Translations under genes and position numbers: made by a program
NCBI RefSeq assembly: GCF_024704725.1
Contig: NZ_JALIQS010000004.1
Location: 712,584-776,583 of the forward strand
Direction of reading: 5' to 3'
Length of the DNA: 64,000 bases
DNA from: Shinella sp. CPCC 101442
GTDB taxonomy: Bacteria > Pseudomonadota > Alphaproteobacteria > Rhizobiales > Rhizobiaceae
Shown: positions 47,931 through 56,544 of the stretch, piece after piece
How positions within the stretch are numbered: the first letter of the stretch is position 1
Layout of the letters: each line of letters starts with the position of its first letter
Notes under the pieces: generated by a model
What the model was told of the DNA's origin: nothing
The model's input: only the letters and a program-made list of their open reading frames with translations
Databases searched by the model: none

Positions 47931-47958
47931 AAAGGGCTCCCGCATGGGGGCCCTTTTT
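47931..47958 (+). terminator. Intrinsic terminator of mmsA
   Basis: 11-bp stem AAAGGGCTCCC / GGGGGCCCTTT (one T-G pair) with loop GCAT, followed by TT. Confidence 0.88.
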
Positions 47959-48048
47959 GCATTGCCAGTTTTTTGTGCTTTGCGAAGAATAGGCCGCAAG
48001 CGCGGCCCGTTACTCCCTCGTGCTTTTTGTATTTTGAAGGGGGCAACC

Positions 48049-49140
48049 ATGTCTTTGGCAGGATCGCCGCAACCCGCAGGGCAGGCGGGCGGCTTTCATC
48101 GCGTTACTTTTACCGGCAAGGCGTCGGAATATTTCGGCATCTGGATCGTCAACGTTCTCCTGACGATCCTGACGATCGGCATCTATTCCGCCTGGGCGAA
48201 GGTCCGGCGTAACCGTTACTTCTTCGGCAACACCGTGCTGCTCGGCCGGTCCTTCGAATATCATGCGAGGGGCGTGCAAATCCTCATCGGTCGACTGATC
48301 GTTCTCGGCGCCTTCGTCGTGCTCAACATCATCGCAGCCGTCTTGCCCATCCTTGTTCTCCTGCCGACGCTGGCCGTGCTGATCGCGCTGCCGTGGCTCG
48401 TCGCCAAGGGCTTGCGCTTCAGTGCACGCGTCACGAGCTACCGCAACGTACGTTTTGATTTCGTCGGCGGCGCGGGTGGGGCCTTCAAGGCTTTCATCCT
48501 CGGTGGTCTCCTGGCCGTTATCACGCTCGGCATCCTCACGCCGCTCGCCAGCCGCTGGGTCTCGCGCTACATCGGCTCGAATCTGCGCTACGGCGGCAAG
48601 GCCTTCGATACGGACCCGAAGCTGGGCGCCATCTACAAATCCTGGTTCCTGTCGTTCCTGATCGCCGTCGTCGGCCTCGGCATTGTGGCGCTTCTCGTCG
48701 TCGCGAACCTCTCCCTCATCCTGCCGATGATTGAAACGCCCGGCTCTCTGACGCCGGAGCAGCAGATTCCGGTCTTCATCAGCATCGCCGTCGGCTACGT
48801 CGTGCTGTTCTCGACGCTGGGTATCGCCGGCCTGTTCTACCGTGCCGGCGTGCGCAACATCGCCTGGTCGGCAACGACCTTCGACGCCAAGCACCAGCTG
48901 ATGAGCGACCTGTCGCGCACCCGCTACACCTGGATCGCCATCAGCAACGTCATCGTCACGCTCCTCACCTTCGGCCTGATGCGGCCCTGGGCGGCGGTTC
49001 GCATGGCGCGCTATACCTGGGAGCACACAGGCATTACCTTCAACGGCGATGTCGGCGAGCTGTTTAGCACGCTCGAGGCGCAGGGTTCGGCCGTTGGGGC
49101 CGAGTTCATGGACTTTGAAGGTTTCGACTTTGGCTTCTGA
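48049..49140 (+). CDS. DUF898 (YjgN family) membrane protein
   Basis: 363 residues starting MSLAGSPQPAGQAGGFHRVTFTGKASEYFGIWIVNVLLTILTIGIYSAWAKVRRNRYF, the opening signature of YjgN/DUF898 proteins. About six to eight membrane spans are arranged in repeated LLTxxTxGxxxPWAxxR-type units (TLGILTPLASRW; LLTFGLMRPWAAVRMARYTW). The function is unknown. The C-terminus overlaps the start of an M48 peptidase gene on the same strand, so the pair is translationally coupled. The upstream in-frame extension runs through the mmsA terminator and is rejected. Confidence 0.85.
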   Translation: MSLAGSPQPAGQAGGFHRVTFTGKASEYFGIWIVNVLLTILTIGIYSAWAKVRRNRYFFGNTVLLGRSFEYHARGVQILIGRLIVLGAFVVLNIIAAVLPILVLLPTLAVLIALPWLVAKGLRFSARVTSYRNVRFDFVGGAGGAFKAFILGGLLAVITLGILTPLASRWVSRYIGSNLRYGGKAFDTDPKLGAIYKSWFLSFLIAVVGLGIVALLVVANLSLILPMIETPGSLTPEQQIPVFISIAVGYVVLFSTLGIAGLFYRAGVRNIAWSATTFDAKHQLMSDLSRTRYTWIAISNVIVTLLTFGLMRPWAAVRMARYTWEHTGITFNGDVGELFSTLEAQGSAVGAEFMDFEGFDFGF

Positions 49141-50221
49141 GAATGCAATTGCCGCCGACGGGGCCATCGCCAGTGGAGATTGGCACCCCGCCGGCTCAAG
49201 CCGCTCGATCGAGGCTCGCCTCGTCGAGCGCGCCGGGGAGATTGCCGCGCTGCCGGTGGCGGGCGAAAAGCCGCTCGCCGGTGCAGGTCTTTCCTGGATA
49301 GAAATTTCCGCTCGCGTCGGCTCGATCCCGCGCCGGGTGACCTTTCCGGATGGCTCGGTCTTCGAGACCTGGGACAATGACGGCGTCGACCGCTATCTCG
49401 CGGCGCGCGGCAAGGGCGGGGCGGGGCTGGTGCACTGGCTGGAGCAGTTCCGTCTGCGCCTCATCGTCATCGTGCTCGCTGCCTTCGTGCTCGGCGGCAT
49501 CGTCTATCGTTGGGGTGTGCCGGCGCTGGTCGAGGTCGCGATCCTCACCACGCCGCCGATCGTGCCTGAACTGATGTCGCAGGGCACGCTGCAGGCACTC
49601 GACAAGACGACCTTCTCGCCGACCAAACTCCCCGATGACAAACGCAAGGAGATCGCCGACGGCTTTGCGCGCATCGCCGCGCAGTCGCCGCGCGGGACCG
49701 GCGCCTACACGCTCAATTTCCGCGATGGCGGCTTTATCGGGCCGAACGCCTTCGCGCTGCCGGACGGCACGCTTGTCGTCACGGACCAGCTGGTCGAGAT
49801 GGCTGGCAAGGACACGGAGATGATCGTCGGCGTTCTGGCGCACGAGATCGGCCATGTCGAACTCGAACACAGCCTGCGGCAACTCTATCGCGCCGCGGGC
49901 ATGACGGGCCTCATCATGCTGATTGCCGGCGATGTCGGCTCCAGTGTCGAGGACGTGCTGGTGCAGGGCGGCGGTCTTCTGGCGCTGTCCTATTCGCGCG
50001 ATGCCGAGAGCGCCGCCGACCGCCGCTCGGTCGAGCTGATGGCCAAGGCCGGATACGACCCGACGGCGATTGCCCGCTTCTTCACGCTGCTGGAGGAAAA
50101 GCTCGGCGACAAGTCGGATACCAGCCTTCTTTCCACCCATCCCGGTACGCCGCAGCGCAAGAAGGAGATCACCGATTACGCCCGGATCATCTCCGGCCAG
50201 TCGGATCCGGACCTGCAATAG
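49130..50221 (+). CDS. M48 family metallopeptidase, membrane anchored, TTG start
   Basis: 363 residues. I choose the TTG at 49130 (…ASENAIAADG) because GAAGG lies 8 bases upstream and no suitable ATG exists. An N-terminal cytoplasmic domain of about 105 residues is followed by a span at about 108-132 and a periplasmic M48 domain. The zinc site is HEIGH at 238-242 with the third ligand in AESAAD (E293). It overlaps the DUF898 gene by 11 bases. Relatives in other proteobacteria also sit beside YjgN-like genes (recalled). Substrates unknown, probably envelope protein quality control. Confidence 0.85.
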   Translation: MASENAIAADGAIASGDWHPAGSSRSIEARLVERAGEIAALPVAGEKPLAGAGLSWIEISARVGSIPRRVTFPDGSVFETWDNDGVDRYLAARGKGGAGLVHWLEQFRLRLIVIVLAAFVLGGIVYRWGVPALVEVAILTTPPIVPELMSQGTLQALDKTTFSPTKLPDDKRKEIADGFARIAAQSPRGTGAYTLNFRDGGFIGPNAFALPDGTLVVTDQLVEMAGKDTEMIVGVLAHEIGHVELEHSLRQLYRAAGMTGLIMLIAGDVGSSVEDVLVQGGGLLALSYSRDAESAADRRSVELMAKAGYDPTAIARFFTLLEEKLGDKSDTSLLSTHPGTPQRKKEITDYARIISGQSDPDLQ

Positions 50222-50243
50222 GGCGGACAGCAGGCGGAAATGA

Positions 50244-50269
50244 AAACGGCGGCCCGAGAGCCGCCGTTT
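50244..50269. terminator. Intrinsic terminator between M48 peptidase and fbpA
   Basis: 10-bp perfect stem AAACGGCGGC / GCCGCCGTTT with loop CCGAGA. It lies between convergent genes and is likely used from both sides. Confidence 0.8.
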
Positions 50270-50295
50270 CCGTGTTTGCCTTGGGAGGCTGGTTG

Positions 50296-51339
50296 TTACT
50301 GCGCCGGACCGTCGTTGTAGCCGACCTTGTCGACCAGCTCGGAGGCCTTCTTGCGGTTGGCCGCGATGTCGATAAGCGGCAGCGCATCGGCCTTCAGCGT
50401 TCCGAAGGATTTGACGACGGCGGAGGGCTCCGCGCCCGGCAGGACCGGATATTCGTAGACCTGTTCGGCGTAGATCTGCTGCGCGGTGCCGGCAGACAGG
50501 AATTCCATCAGCTTGAGCGCATTGTCCTTGTTCGGCGCGTTCTTGGCCAGGGCCATGCCGGAAACGTTGACATGCGCGCCACGGTCGTTGGCGTTCGGGA
50601 AAAGCACCTTGATGGCGGCCGCCCAATCCTTCTGCTCCGGCTCCTTCTCGTTGGTCTGCATGAGGCCGACATAGTAGGAATTGCCGAGCGCGAGATCGCA
50701 TTCACCGGCGAGGATGGCCTTGGCCTGGTCGCGGTCGCCGCCGTCGGGCTTGCGCGCGAGGTTGTTCTTCAGGCCCGTCAGCCACTTTTCGGCCTCTGCT
50801 TCGCCGTGATGGGCGATCATCGAGGCGGTGAGGCCAATGTTATAGGAGTGCTGGCCGTCGCGCGTGCAGATCTTGCCCTTCCACTTGGGATCGGCAAGTT
50901 CCTCGTAGGTGATCTCGTTCTGCGCGACGCGATCCTTGGAGGCATAGACGACGCGGGCGCGCGTCGTCAGGCCGAACCAGTTTCCGTCAGGGTCGCGGTA
51001 TTGCGCGGGGATGTCCTTGCTGATGACGTCGCTTGCGATCGGCTGCGTCACGCCGCCATCCTTGGCTTCGGTGAGGCGCGAGATATCGACCGTCAGGATG
51101 ACGTCGGCCGGCGAGTTGGCGCCTTCCGCCTGGATGCGTTCCACCAAGCCCTTGTCAAGGAAAAGCACGTTGGTCGTGATGCCGGTTTCCTTGGTGAATT
51201 CGTCGAGCAGCGGCTTGATCAGATCCGGCTGGCGATAGGAATAGATATTGACTTCACCCTCTGCGAAAGCGGGCGCGGCGAAAGCCAGACCGGCGGTCGA
51301 GAGGGCGAGGGCGGCGAGAGACGTCTTGAGCAATGGCAT
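50296..51339 (-). CDS. fbpA: Ferric iron ABC transporter periplasmic binding protein
   Basis: 347 residues, signal peptide MPLLKTSLAALALSTAGLAFAAPAFA before EGEVNIYSYRQPDL. The paired tyrosines that bind Fe(III) in FbpA-type transferrins are present (NSYYVGL, Y222-Y223), as is the WxGLTTRARVVYASK block. A GGAGG ribosome site precedes the ATG. It is divergent from the iron regulator rirA, so it is probably iron-repressed. The matching fused permease fbpB is about 20 kb away. Confidence 0.92.
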   Translation of the reverse strand: MPLLKTSLAALALSTAGLAFAAPAFAEGEVNIYSYRQPDLIKPLLDEFTKETGITTNVLFLDKGLVERIQAEGANSPADVILTVDISRLTEAKDGGVTQPIASDVISKDIPAQYRDPDGNWFGLTTRARVVYASKDRVAQNEITYEELADPKWKGKICTRDGQHSYNIGLTASMIAHHGEAEAEKWLTGLKNNLARKPDGGDRDQAKAILAGECDLALGNSYYVGLMQTNEKEPEQKDWAAAIKVLFPNANDRGAHVNVSGMALAKNAPNKDNALKLMEFLSAGTAQQIYAEQVYEYPVLPGAEPSAVVKSFGTLKADALPLIDIAANRKKASELVDKVGYNDGPAQ

Positions 51340-51448
51340 CGGGTCCTCCTGGCGTATTTATTCTTTACTGCCAAAGTCGTCTTTAGCGGCTTGCCCCTCG
51401 CAGTCAACCGTGCGACCACTGGCATAACATGAATGTGATTTTCCGCTT

Positions 51449-51484
51449 TTTGGAATTGTTCTAAATCACGATCTGCCCTATATG
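51449..51484 (+). promoter_or_regulatory. rirA promoter with Irr (ICE) box over the -35
   Basis: TTTGGAA-TTG-TTCTAAA (51449-51465) matches the Irr/ICE pattern TTTAGAA-N3-TTCTAAA with one mismatch. Within it TTGTTC (51456-51461) can act as -35, with TATATG (51479-51484) as -10 after 17 bases. Irr bound here would cover the promoter and repress rirA under low iron. Confidence 0.7.
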
Positions 51485-51519
51485 TCGTGGAACCTCAAAA
51501 ACCGGATTCGGAGTTTCCG

Positions 51520-51984
51520 ATGCGTCTGACAAAACAAACCAACTATGCCGTGCGCATGTTGATGTACTGCGCGGCGAATAGTGGAAAGCTCAGCCGCATT
51601 CCGGAAATCGCCCGGGCCTATGGCGTTTCGGAACTGTTTCTGTTCAAGATTCTCCAGCCGCTGACCCGCGCCGGCATCATCGAGACGGTGCGCGGCCGCA
51701 ATGGCGGCGTGCGGCTGCCGAGAGCGGCAAGCGAGATCACCCTGTTCGACGTGGTGCGCGTGACGGAGGATTCCTTCGCCATGGCCGAATGTTTCGAGGC
51801 GGGTGAGGTCGAGTGCCCGCTGGTCGACAGCTGTGGCCTCAATTCGGCGCTGCGCAAGGCGCTCAACGCTTTCTTCGAAGTGCTGCAGCAGTACACGATC
51901 GACGACCTCGTGAAGGCGCGCCCGCAGATCGGCCTGCTGCTCGGCCTCGAAACCGCGCCGCTCATACAGCAGCCGGCAGCCTGA
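51520..51984 (+). CDS. rirA: Iron-responsive regulator RirA (Rrf2 family)
   Basis: 154-residue Rrf2 repressor that senses iron through a [4Fe-4S] cluster. The start MRLTKQTNYAVRMLMYCAAN is the RirA N-terminus; the 11-codon upstream extension overlaps the promoter and is rejected. The winged HTH is at about 25-65. The three cluster cysteines C91, C99 and C105 are present with the usual spacing. It is divergent from fbpA, with an Irr-type box in the shared gap. Confidence 0.95.
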   Translation: MRLTKQTNYAVRMLMYCAANSGKLSRIPEIARAYGVSELFLFKILQPLTRAGIIETVRGRNGGVRLPRAASEITLFDVVRVTEDSFAMAECFEAGEVECPLVDSCGLNSALRKALNAFFEVLQQYTIDDLVKARPQIGLLLGLETAPLIQQPAA

Positions 51985-52037
51985 CGCCGGCATCAGCCGG
52001 TTCGGCACGTTTTGAAGCGGGTACGTTACGCCGATGG

Positions 52038-52445
52038 TTATTCCCCGGCGCTGACGTCCCGCTTTACATATTCCTGCAGAATGAATTCGATGGCCGTCGG
52101 GTCGAGTTCGGCCTTGTCGATGCGGAAATCGACGCCGTAGTCGTCGATCTTCTGGAAATAGGCATCGCTGATCGACGACGAGATAACGCCGACCGGCCCG
52201 ATATAGCCGTTGCGGCGCAGTTCCGGAACGGTTTCGCGGAAGTCCGCCTGCGGCTGGAGCCTGTTGTCCATCAGGATCATGTCCAGCGGCCCGCCGGTCG
52301 TACGAATGAAATCCAGCGCACTCTCCACCGTCTCTACATAATGCAGCGTGATCGCATAGCTGGCGACCTTGCGCATCAGCGCGCTGAGGATGACGTTTTC
52401 CGCGGGGTCGTCATCGACGAGCAGGATATGCACGGGTGCTGTCAT
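52038..52445 (-). CDS. Single-domain response regulator
   Basis: 135-residue CheY-like receiver without an output domain. Acidic pocket D11-D13, phosphoacceptor D60 (MILMDNRL), the conserved Ser/Thr in VISSSISD, and the lysine in RIDKAEL are all present. No histidine kinase is adjacent. The nearest gene on the same strand is a LuxR-type regulator upstream. It may be a phosphorelay sink or a stress-response shuttle. Confidence 0.85.
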   Translation of the reverse strand: MTAPVHILLVDDDPAENVILSALMRKVASYAITLHYVETVESALDFIRTTGGPLDMILMDNRLQPQADFRETVPELRRNGYIGPVGVISSSISDAYFQKIDDYGVDFRIDKAELDPTAIEFILQEYVKRDVSAGE

Positions 52446-52622
52446 GGCGGTAGGTGAACCTGATTGCATTGAACGGATGGGCTGCGCCCAAGGTTACTCT
52501 GATCAAGGGCGAGGGCATTAACAAGTCCCTAACTCTACTATCCCAGGCACCAATGACGGTCATCCCAAGCTGATATGGGTGGGCTGTCAATGGGGCCGTG
52601 GCTCGGGATCTGTTTTGCGGCG

Positions 52623-53342
52623 TTACTGTATGATCTGCTCGCGGATCGCCTTGGCCACCATCTGCGTGCGGTTGACCACGTCGAGCTTCTTCAGGATCGT
52701 CGCCGTGTGCGAGTTCACCGTATGCTCGGAGACCGACACGATGAGGGCTATCTCGCTTGCCGTCTTGCCGTAGGAAATCCAGCGCAGGATCTCCGTTTCG
52801 CGCGGGGTCAACCCCATGCCGGCCTTGTTGGCCAGCACCTGGCGATGGAAATAATCGAAGGCGCAATTCGCCTCGTAGCAAATCTCGTAGTGTTCGTTAC
52901 GGGTAATGTCGTCGCCGTCGCCAAGGAAAAGCACGACATAGCGCATGCCGTTTACCGAATGCACGGGAATGGACAGCGCCATGTCGAAGCCGATCTGGTC
53001 AAGGAAATCGGAACCGTCGCGCGAACCGTTCTCGAAATGATCGACGGTGCGCCACACGGTCGAGATCGTCGACTTGTAAAAGCTCTTGAACAGCGTGGAG
53101 TCGTTGAGGCGGTACCGCTTGTCATAGGTTTCTGCCAGGCCTGCGGGCAGATCGTGCAGCATCAGGCGCGTCGCGAGCTGGCTCGTCTCGTGCTCGTTGA
53201 TGAGCTGCAGCACGCCGAAATGCTCGAAGTCGTAGCGCAGCGCCATGGTGTGAAATATGCGAAAGAAATCGACGCGATTGAGAGCCTTCTCAAGATCGCC
53301 TTCGAAATCATACCGTCGATAATGTCTGTTCAACACGGGCAC
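52623..53342 (-). CDS. LuxR-type regulator with autoinducer-binding-like domain
   Basis: About 239 residues. The N-terminal region (about 20-165) has the general layout of an acyl-homoserine-lactone-binding domain (FGVLQLINEHETSQLATRLMLHDLPAGLAETYDKRYRLNDSTLF). The C-terminal GerE HTH (LTPRETEILRWISYGKTASEIALIVSVSEHTVNSHTATILKKLDV) is complete. No ATG is available; a GTG at 53342 has GGTGGAG just upstream and is preferred to a GTG 8 codons earlier. No luxI synthase is adjacent, so it is a LuxR solo. Confidence 0.82.
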   Translation of the reverse strand: MPVLNRHYRRYDFEGDLEKALNRVDFFRIFHTMALRYDFEHFGVLQLINEHETSQLATRLMLHDLPAGLAETYDKRYRLNDSTLFKSFYKSTISTVWRTVDHFENGSRDGSDFLDQIGFDMALSIPVHSVNGMRYVVLFLGDGDDITRNEHYEICYEANCAFDYFHRQVLANKAGMGLTPRETEILRWISYGKTASEIALIVSVSEHTVNSHTATILKKLDVVNRTQMVAKAIREQIIQ

Positions 53343-53828
53343 GTGGTCTCCACCCCCAGAATCCACAAGGGAAATCTAGCGCCGCAATCTCTGGCGGCAA
53401 AGGGTTTTGCGGGACAATTTCGCGGGGGAGGACATTTTTTTGAGGGCGGGAGGGGCAAGCCTTTGGAAACAAAGGCTGAAAATGAAAGCGAGGCTGTCCT
53501 TTTCTTTTCGCTTTACCCCGCCGCCACGGAGGAAAGCAGAAAAGGACAGCCCCTCTCGCCTCGTTGTCCCGATATGACACGGGCCCGGCATCGCCGCTAT
53601 CAGAAGTGGTGGGGATTGACCAAGGGTTGGTGACTGATTCGCTGTGCTTTTAAAGCGGTTTCGAATGCTGTGGAGAATAAAGTTCTGCGGTTTTTTCCGA
53701 TTGGACAAATTTGTTCGCGGACTTATTGCAATCGAGCGGCAAATGTCGTTCCATCCCCGCAAGCCGGGGCTGGAAATGCACCCGCGCTCGCAACAAGAGA
53801 ACAAAAAAGCAAACCTGGGAAGCTCACT
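53343..53828. other. 486-base gene-free region with structured elements
   Basis: Between the LuxR-type gene and dppA I see no credible gene. It holds a GAAA-tetraloop hairpin (53458-53477), a long inverted repeat (53492-53551), a more AT-rich stretch at 53640-53740 likely to contain the dppA promoter, and the dppA leader. Short ORFs here have no plausible ribosome site or codon pattern. Confidence 0.6.
53458..53551. other. Two-hairpin structured element, possible ncRNA or leader
   Basis: Hairpin 1: AGCCTTTG (53458-53465), loop GAAA, CAAAGGCT (53470-53477). Hairpin 2: GGCTGTCCTTTTC (53492-53504) pairs perfectly with GAAAAGGACAGCC (53539-53551), and within it GCTTT (53510-53514) pairs with AAAGC (53533-53537). 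No T-run follows on either strand, so these are not ordinary terminators. Confidence 0.5.
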
Positions 53829-55424
53829 ATGAAAAAGCTGACTACTCTTCTCGCGGCGACGGCGGTCGTCTCGTTGATGTCGACGGCCGCCTGGTCGAAG
53901 ACCTTCGTTTATTGCTCGGAAGCGTCGCCGGAAGGCTTTGACCCCGGTCTCTACACGGGCGGTCAGACCTTCGACGCCGCAGCACACACGGTTTACAACC
54001 GTCTGGTGGAGTTCAAGCGCGGCACGACCGAGCTGGAACCCGCGCTGGCTGAAAGCTGGGAAATCTCCGCGGACGGCAAGGAATATACGTTCCACCTGCG
54101 CAAGGGCGTGAAGTTCCAGACGACCGAATATTTCACCCCGTCGCGTGAGTTGAACGCCGACGACGTGATCTTCTCCTTCGAACGCCAGTACAAGGCGGAC
54201 AACCCGTGGAACAAGTATGTTCCGGGCGCCTCCTGGGAATACTTCGCCGGCATGGGCCTGCCTGACGTCATCGACAAGATCGAGAAGGTCGACGACCTGA
54301 CGGTCAAGATCACGCTGAAGCGCCCGGAAGCCCCGCTGCTCGCCAACCTCGGCATGCCCTTCATCTCGATCGTTTCGAAGGAATATGCCGACAAGCTGCA
54401 GGCTGACGGCAAGATGGAACTGATGAACCAGCAGCCGCTGGGCACCGGTCCGTTCACCTTCGTTGCCTACCAGCCGGATGCCGCCATCCGTTACAAGGCC
54501 AACCCGGACTACTGGGGTGGCGCGCAGAAGATCGACGATCTCGTCTTCGCGATCACCACGGACGCTGCCGTTCGCGCCCAGAAGCTGAAGGCCGGCGAAT
54601 GCCACCTGATGTCCTACCCGAACGCTGCCGATGTCGCCGAGCTGAAGGCTGATCCGAACCTGCACGTCTCTGAGCAGGCCGGCCTCAACGTCGCCTACCT
54701 CGCTTACAACACGCTCGTGCCGCCGTTCGACAAGGTCGAGGTCCGCAAGGCCCTCAACATGGCGATCAACCGCCAGGCCATCGTCGACGCCGTCTTCCAG
54801 GGCGCCGCAACGGTTGCCAAGAACCCGATCCCGCCGACCATGTGGTCGTATAACGACGCCGTCGTTGACGACGCGTTTGATCCGGAAGCGGCCAAGAAGA
54901 TGCTTGCGGATGCTGGCGTCTCGGATCTCAAGATGAAGATCTGGGCGATGCCGGTTGCCCGTCCGTACATGCTGAACGCCCGCCGTGCAGCTGAACTGAT
55001 GCAGGCCGACCTTGCCAAGATCGGCGTCACTGCCGAGATCGTCTCCTACGAATGGGCCGAATACCTGAAGCTCTCGTCCGCCAAGGACCGCGACGGTGCG
55101 GCCATCCTCGGCTGGACGGGCGACAATGGCGACCCGGACAACTTCCTCGACACCCTGCTCGGTTGCGACGCTGTCGGCGGCAACAACCGCGCTCAGTGGT
55201 GCAACAAGGAGTTCGACGACCTGATGACGAAGGCGAAGGAAACCGCCGACGTTGCCGAGCGCACGAAGCTCTATGAAGAGGCCCAGGTCATCTTCAAGCG
55301 CGAAGCGCCCTGGAACACGCTCGACCATTCGCTTGCCGTCGTTCCGATGAGCAAGAAGGTCTCGGGCTTCGTTCAGTCGCCGCTCGGTGACTTCGTCTTC
55401 GACGGCGTGGACATTGCCGAGTAA
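53829..55424 (+). CDS. dppA: Dipeptide ABC transporter periplasmic binding protein
   Basis: 531 residues of the SBP_bac_5 family. The signal peptide MKKLTTLLAATAVVSLMSTAAWS is followed by KTFVYCSEASPEGFDPGLYTGGQTFDAAAHTVYNRLVEF, the DppA opening. AESWEISADGKEYTFHLRKGVKF is the family signature, and the C-terminal WTGDNGDPDNFLDTLLGCDA is typical of dipeptide/heme-binding DppA. It is first in dppABCDF, and a strong attenuator hairpin follows, consistent with high expression of the binding protein. Confidence 0.93.
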   Translation: MKKLTTLLAATAVVSLMSTAAWSKTFVYCSEASPEGFDPGLYTGGQTFDAAAHTVYNRLVEFKRGTTELEPALAESWEISADGKEYTFHLRKGVKFQTTEYFTPSRELNADDVIFSFERQYKADNPWNKYVPGASWEYFAGMGLPDVIDKIEKVDDLTVKITLKRPEAPLLANLGMPFISIVSKEYADKLQADGKMELMNQQPLGTGPFTFVAYQPDAAIRYKANPDYWGGAQKIDDLVFAITTDAAVRAQKLKAGECHLMSYPNAADVAELKADPNLHVSEQAGLNVAYLAYNTLVPPFDKVEVRKALNMAINRQAIVDAVFQGAATVAKNPIPPTMWSYNDAVVDDAFDPEAAKKMLADAGVSDLKMKIWAMPVARPYMLNARRAAELMQADLAKIGVTAEIVSYEWAEYLKLSSAKDRDGAAILGWTGDNGDPDNFLDTLLGCDAVGGNNRAQWCNKEFDDLMTKAKETADVAERTKLYEEAQVIFKREAPWNTLDHSLAVVPMSKKVSGFVQSPLGDFVFDGVDIAE

Positions 55425-55469
55425 TATCGGTTAATACGACGACCGCACGCCGCCAAGAGCGTGCTATGG

Positions 55470-55504
55470 CCGGCGGTCCGAAGACATTCGGGCCGCCGGT
55501 TTTT
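55470..55504 (+). terminator. Intercistronic attenuator between dppA and dppB
   Basis: 13-bp stem CCGGCGGTCCGAA / TTCGGGCCGCCGG (one T-G pair) with loop GACA, followed by TTTTT. It lies 45 bases after the dppA stop, on the same strand as dppB. Confidence 0.85.
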
Positions 55505-55529
55505 CAAAAATAAGAAGGGATTGGCTCCC

Positions 55530-56534
55530 ATGTTTCGCTTTATCTTCGGACGGCTCGCCGTCCTGATACCCACGTTCATCGGGGTATCGCTCATCGCATT
55601 CTCCTTCATTCGACTTCTGCCGGGCGATCCGGTCATGCTGATGTCGGGTGAACGCGTCATGGCGCCGGAACGGCATACCGAGCTCATGCAGCAGCTCGGC
55701 CTCGACCGGCCGATATATATCCAGTATTTCGACTATCTCGGCGGTCTCGTGACGGGCGACTTCGGTTCGTCGATCGTGACCAAGCGGCCGGTGCTGGACG
55801 ACTTCCTGCAGCTCTTCCCGGCGACGCTGGAGCTGGCGCTCTGCGCCATCATCGTTGCCGTGCTGCTCGGGATTCCCGCCGGCGTGCTGGCCGCGGTGAA
55901 ACGGGGGACGTGGCTCGACCAGTCGATCATGGGCGTCGCGCTCATAGGCTACTCGATGCCGATCTTCTGGTGGGGCTTGCTGCTCATCATCTTCTTCTCC
56001 GGCTATCTCGGCTGGACGCCGGTCTCGGGACGCATCTCGCTGATGTACTTCTTCCCGCAGGTCACCGGCTTCATGCTGATCGACAGCCTGATCTCGGGGC
56101 AGGCGGGCGCCTTCAAGTCGGCGGTCACCTACCTGATCCTGCCGACGGTCGTGCTGGCGACGATCCCGCTTGCCGTCATCGCGCGCCAGACGCGTTCGGC
56201 CATGCTCGAAGTGCTCGGCGAGGACTATGTCCGCACCGCCCGCGCCAAGGGCCTGTCGCCTTTCCGCGTCATCGGCATCCATGCGCTGCGCAACGCGATG
56301 ATCCCCGTCATCACCACGATCGGCCTGCAGGTCGGCGTGCTCCTGGCGGGCGCCATTCTCACCGAGACGATCTTCTCCTGGCCGGGCATCGGCAAGTGGA
56401 TGGTCGATAGCGTCTTCAAGCGCGACTATGCCGTGGTGCAGGGTGGCCTGATGCTGATCGCCGCCGTCATCATGATCGTCAACCTCGTGGTCGACCTGCT
56501 TTACGGCTGGATCAACCCGCGTATCCGGCACTAG
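55530..56534 (+). CDS. dppB: Dipeptide ABC transporter permease
   Basis: 334-residue permease starting MFRFIFGRLAVLIPTFIGVSLIAFSFIRLLPGDPV, the DppB/OppB signature, after an AGAAGGGA ribosome site. Six spans; the EAA loop is VRTARAKGLSPFRVIGIHALRNAMIPV. Upstream in-frame codons lie within the attenuator hairpin and are rejected. It forms the channel with dppC. Confidence 0.93.
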   Translation: MFRFIFGRLAVLIPTFIGVSLIAFSFIRLLPGDPVMLMSGERVMAPERHTELMQQLGLDRPIYIQYFDYLGGLVTGDFGSSIVTKRPVLDDFLQLFPATLELALCAIIVAVLLGIPAGVLAAVKRGTWLDQSIMGVALIGYSMPIFWWGLLLIIFFSGYLGWTPVSGRISLMYFFPQVTGFMLIDSLISGQAGAFKSAVTYLILPTVVLATIPLAVIARQTRSAMLEVLGEDYVRTARAKGLSPFRVIGIHALRNAMIPVITTIGLQVGVLLAGAILTETIFSWPGIGKWMVDSVFKRDYAVVQGGLMLIAAVIMIVNLVVDLLYGWINPRIRH

Positions 56535-56544
56535 GAGACGGTCC

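Noticed and set aside
53376..55328. 650-residue open frame on the minus strand
   Set aside because: It is antisense to dppA and crosses the two-hairpin region.
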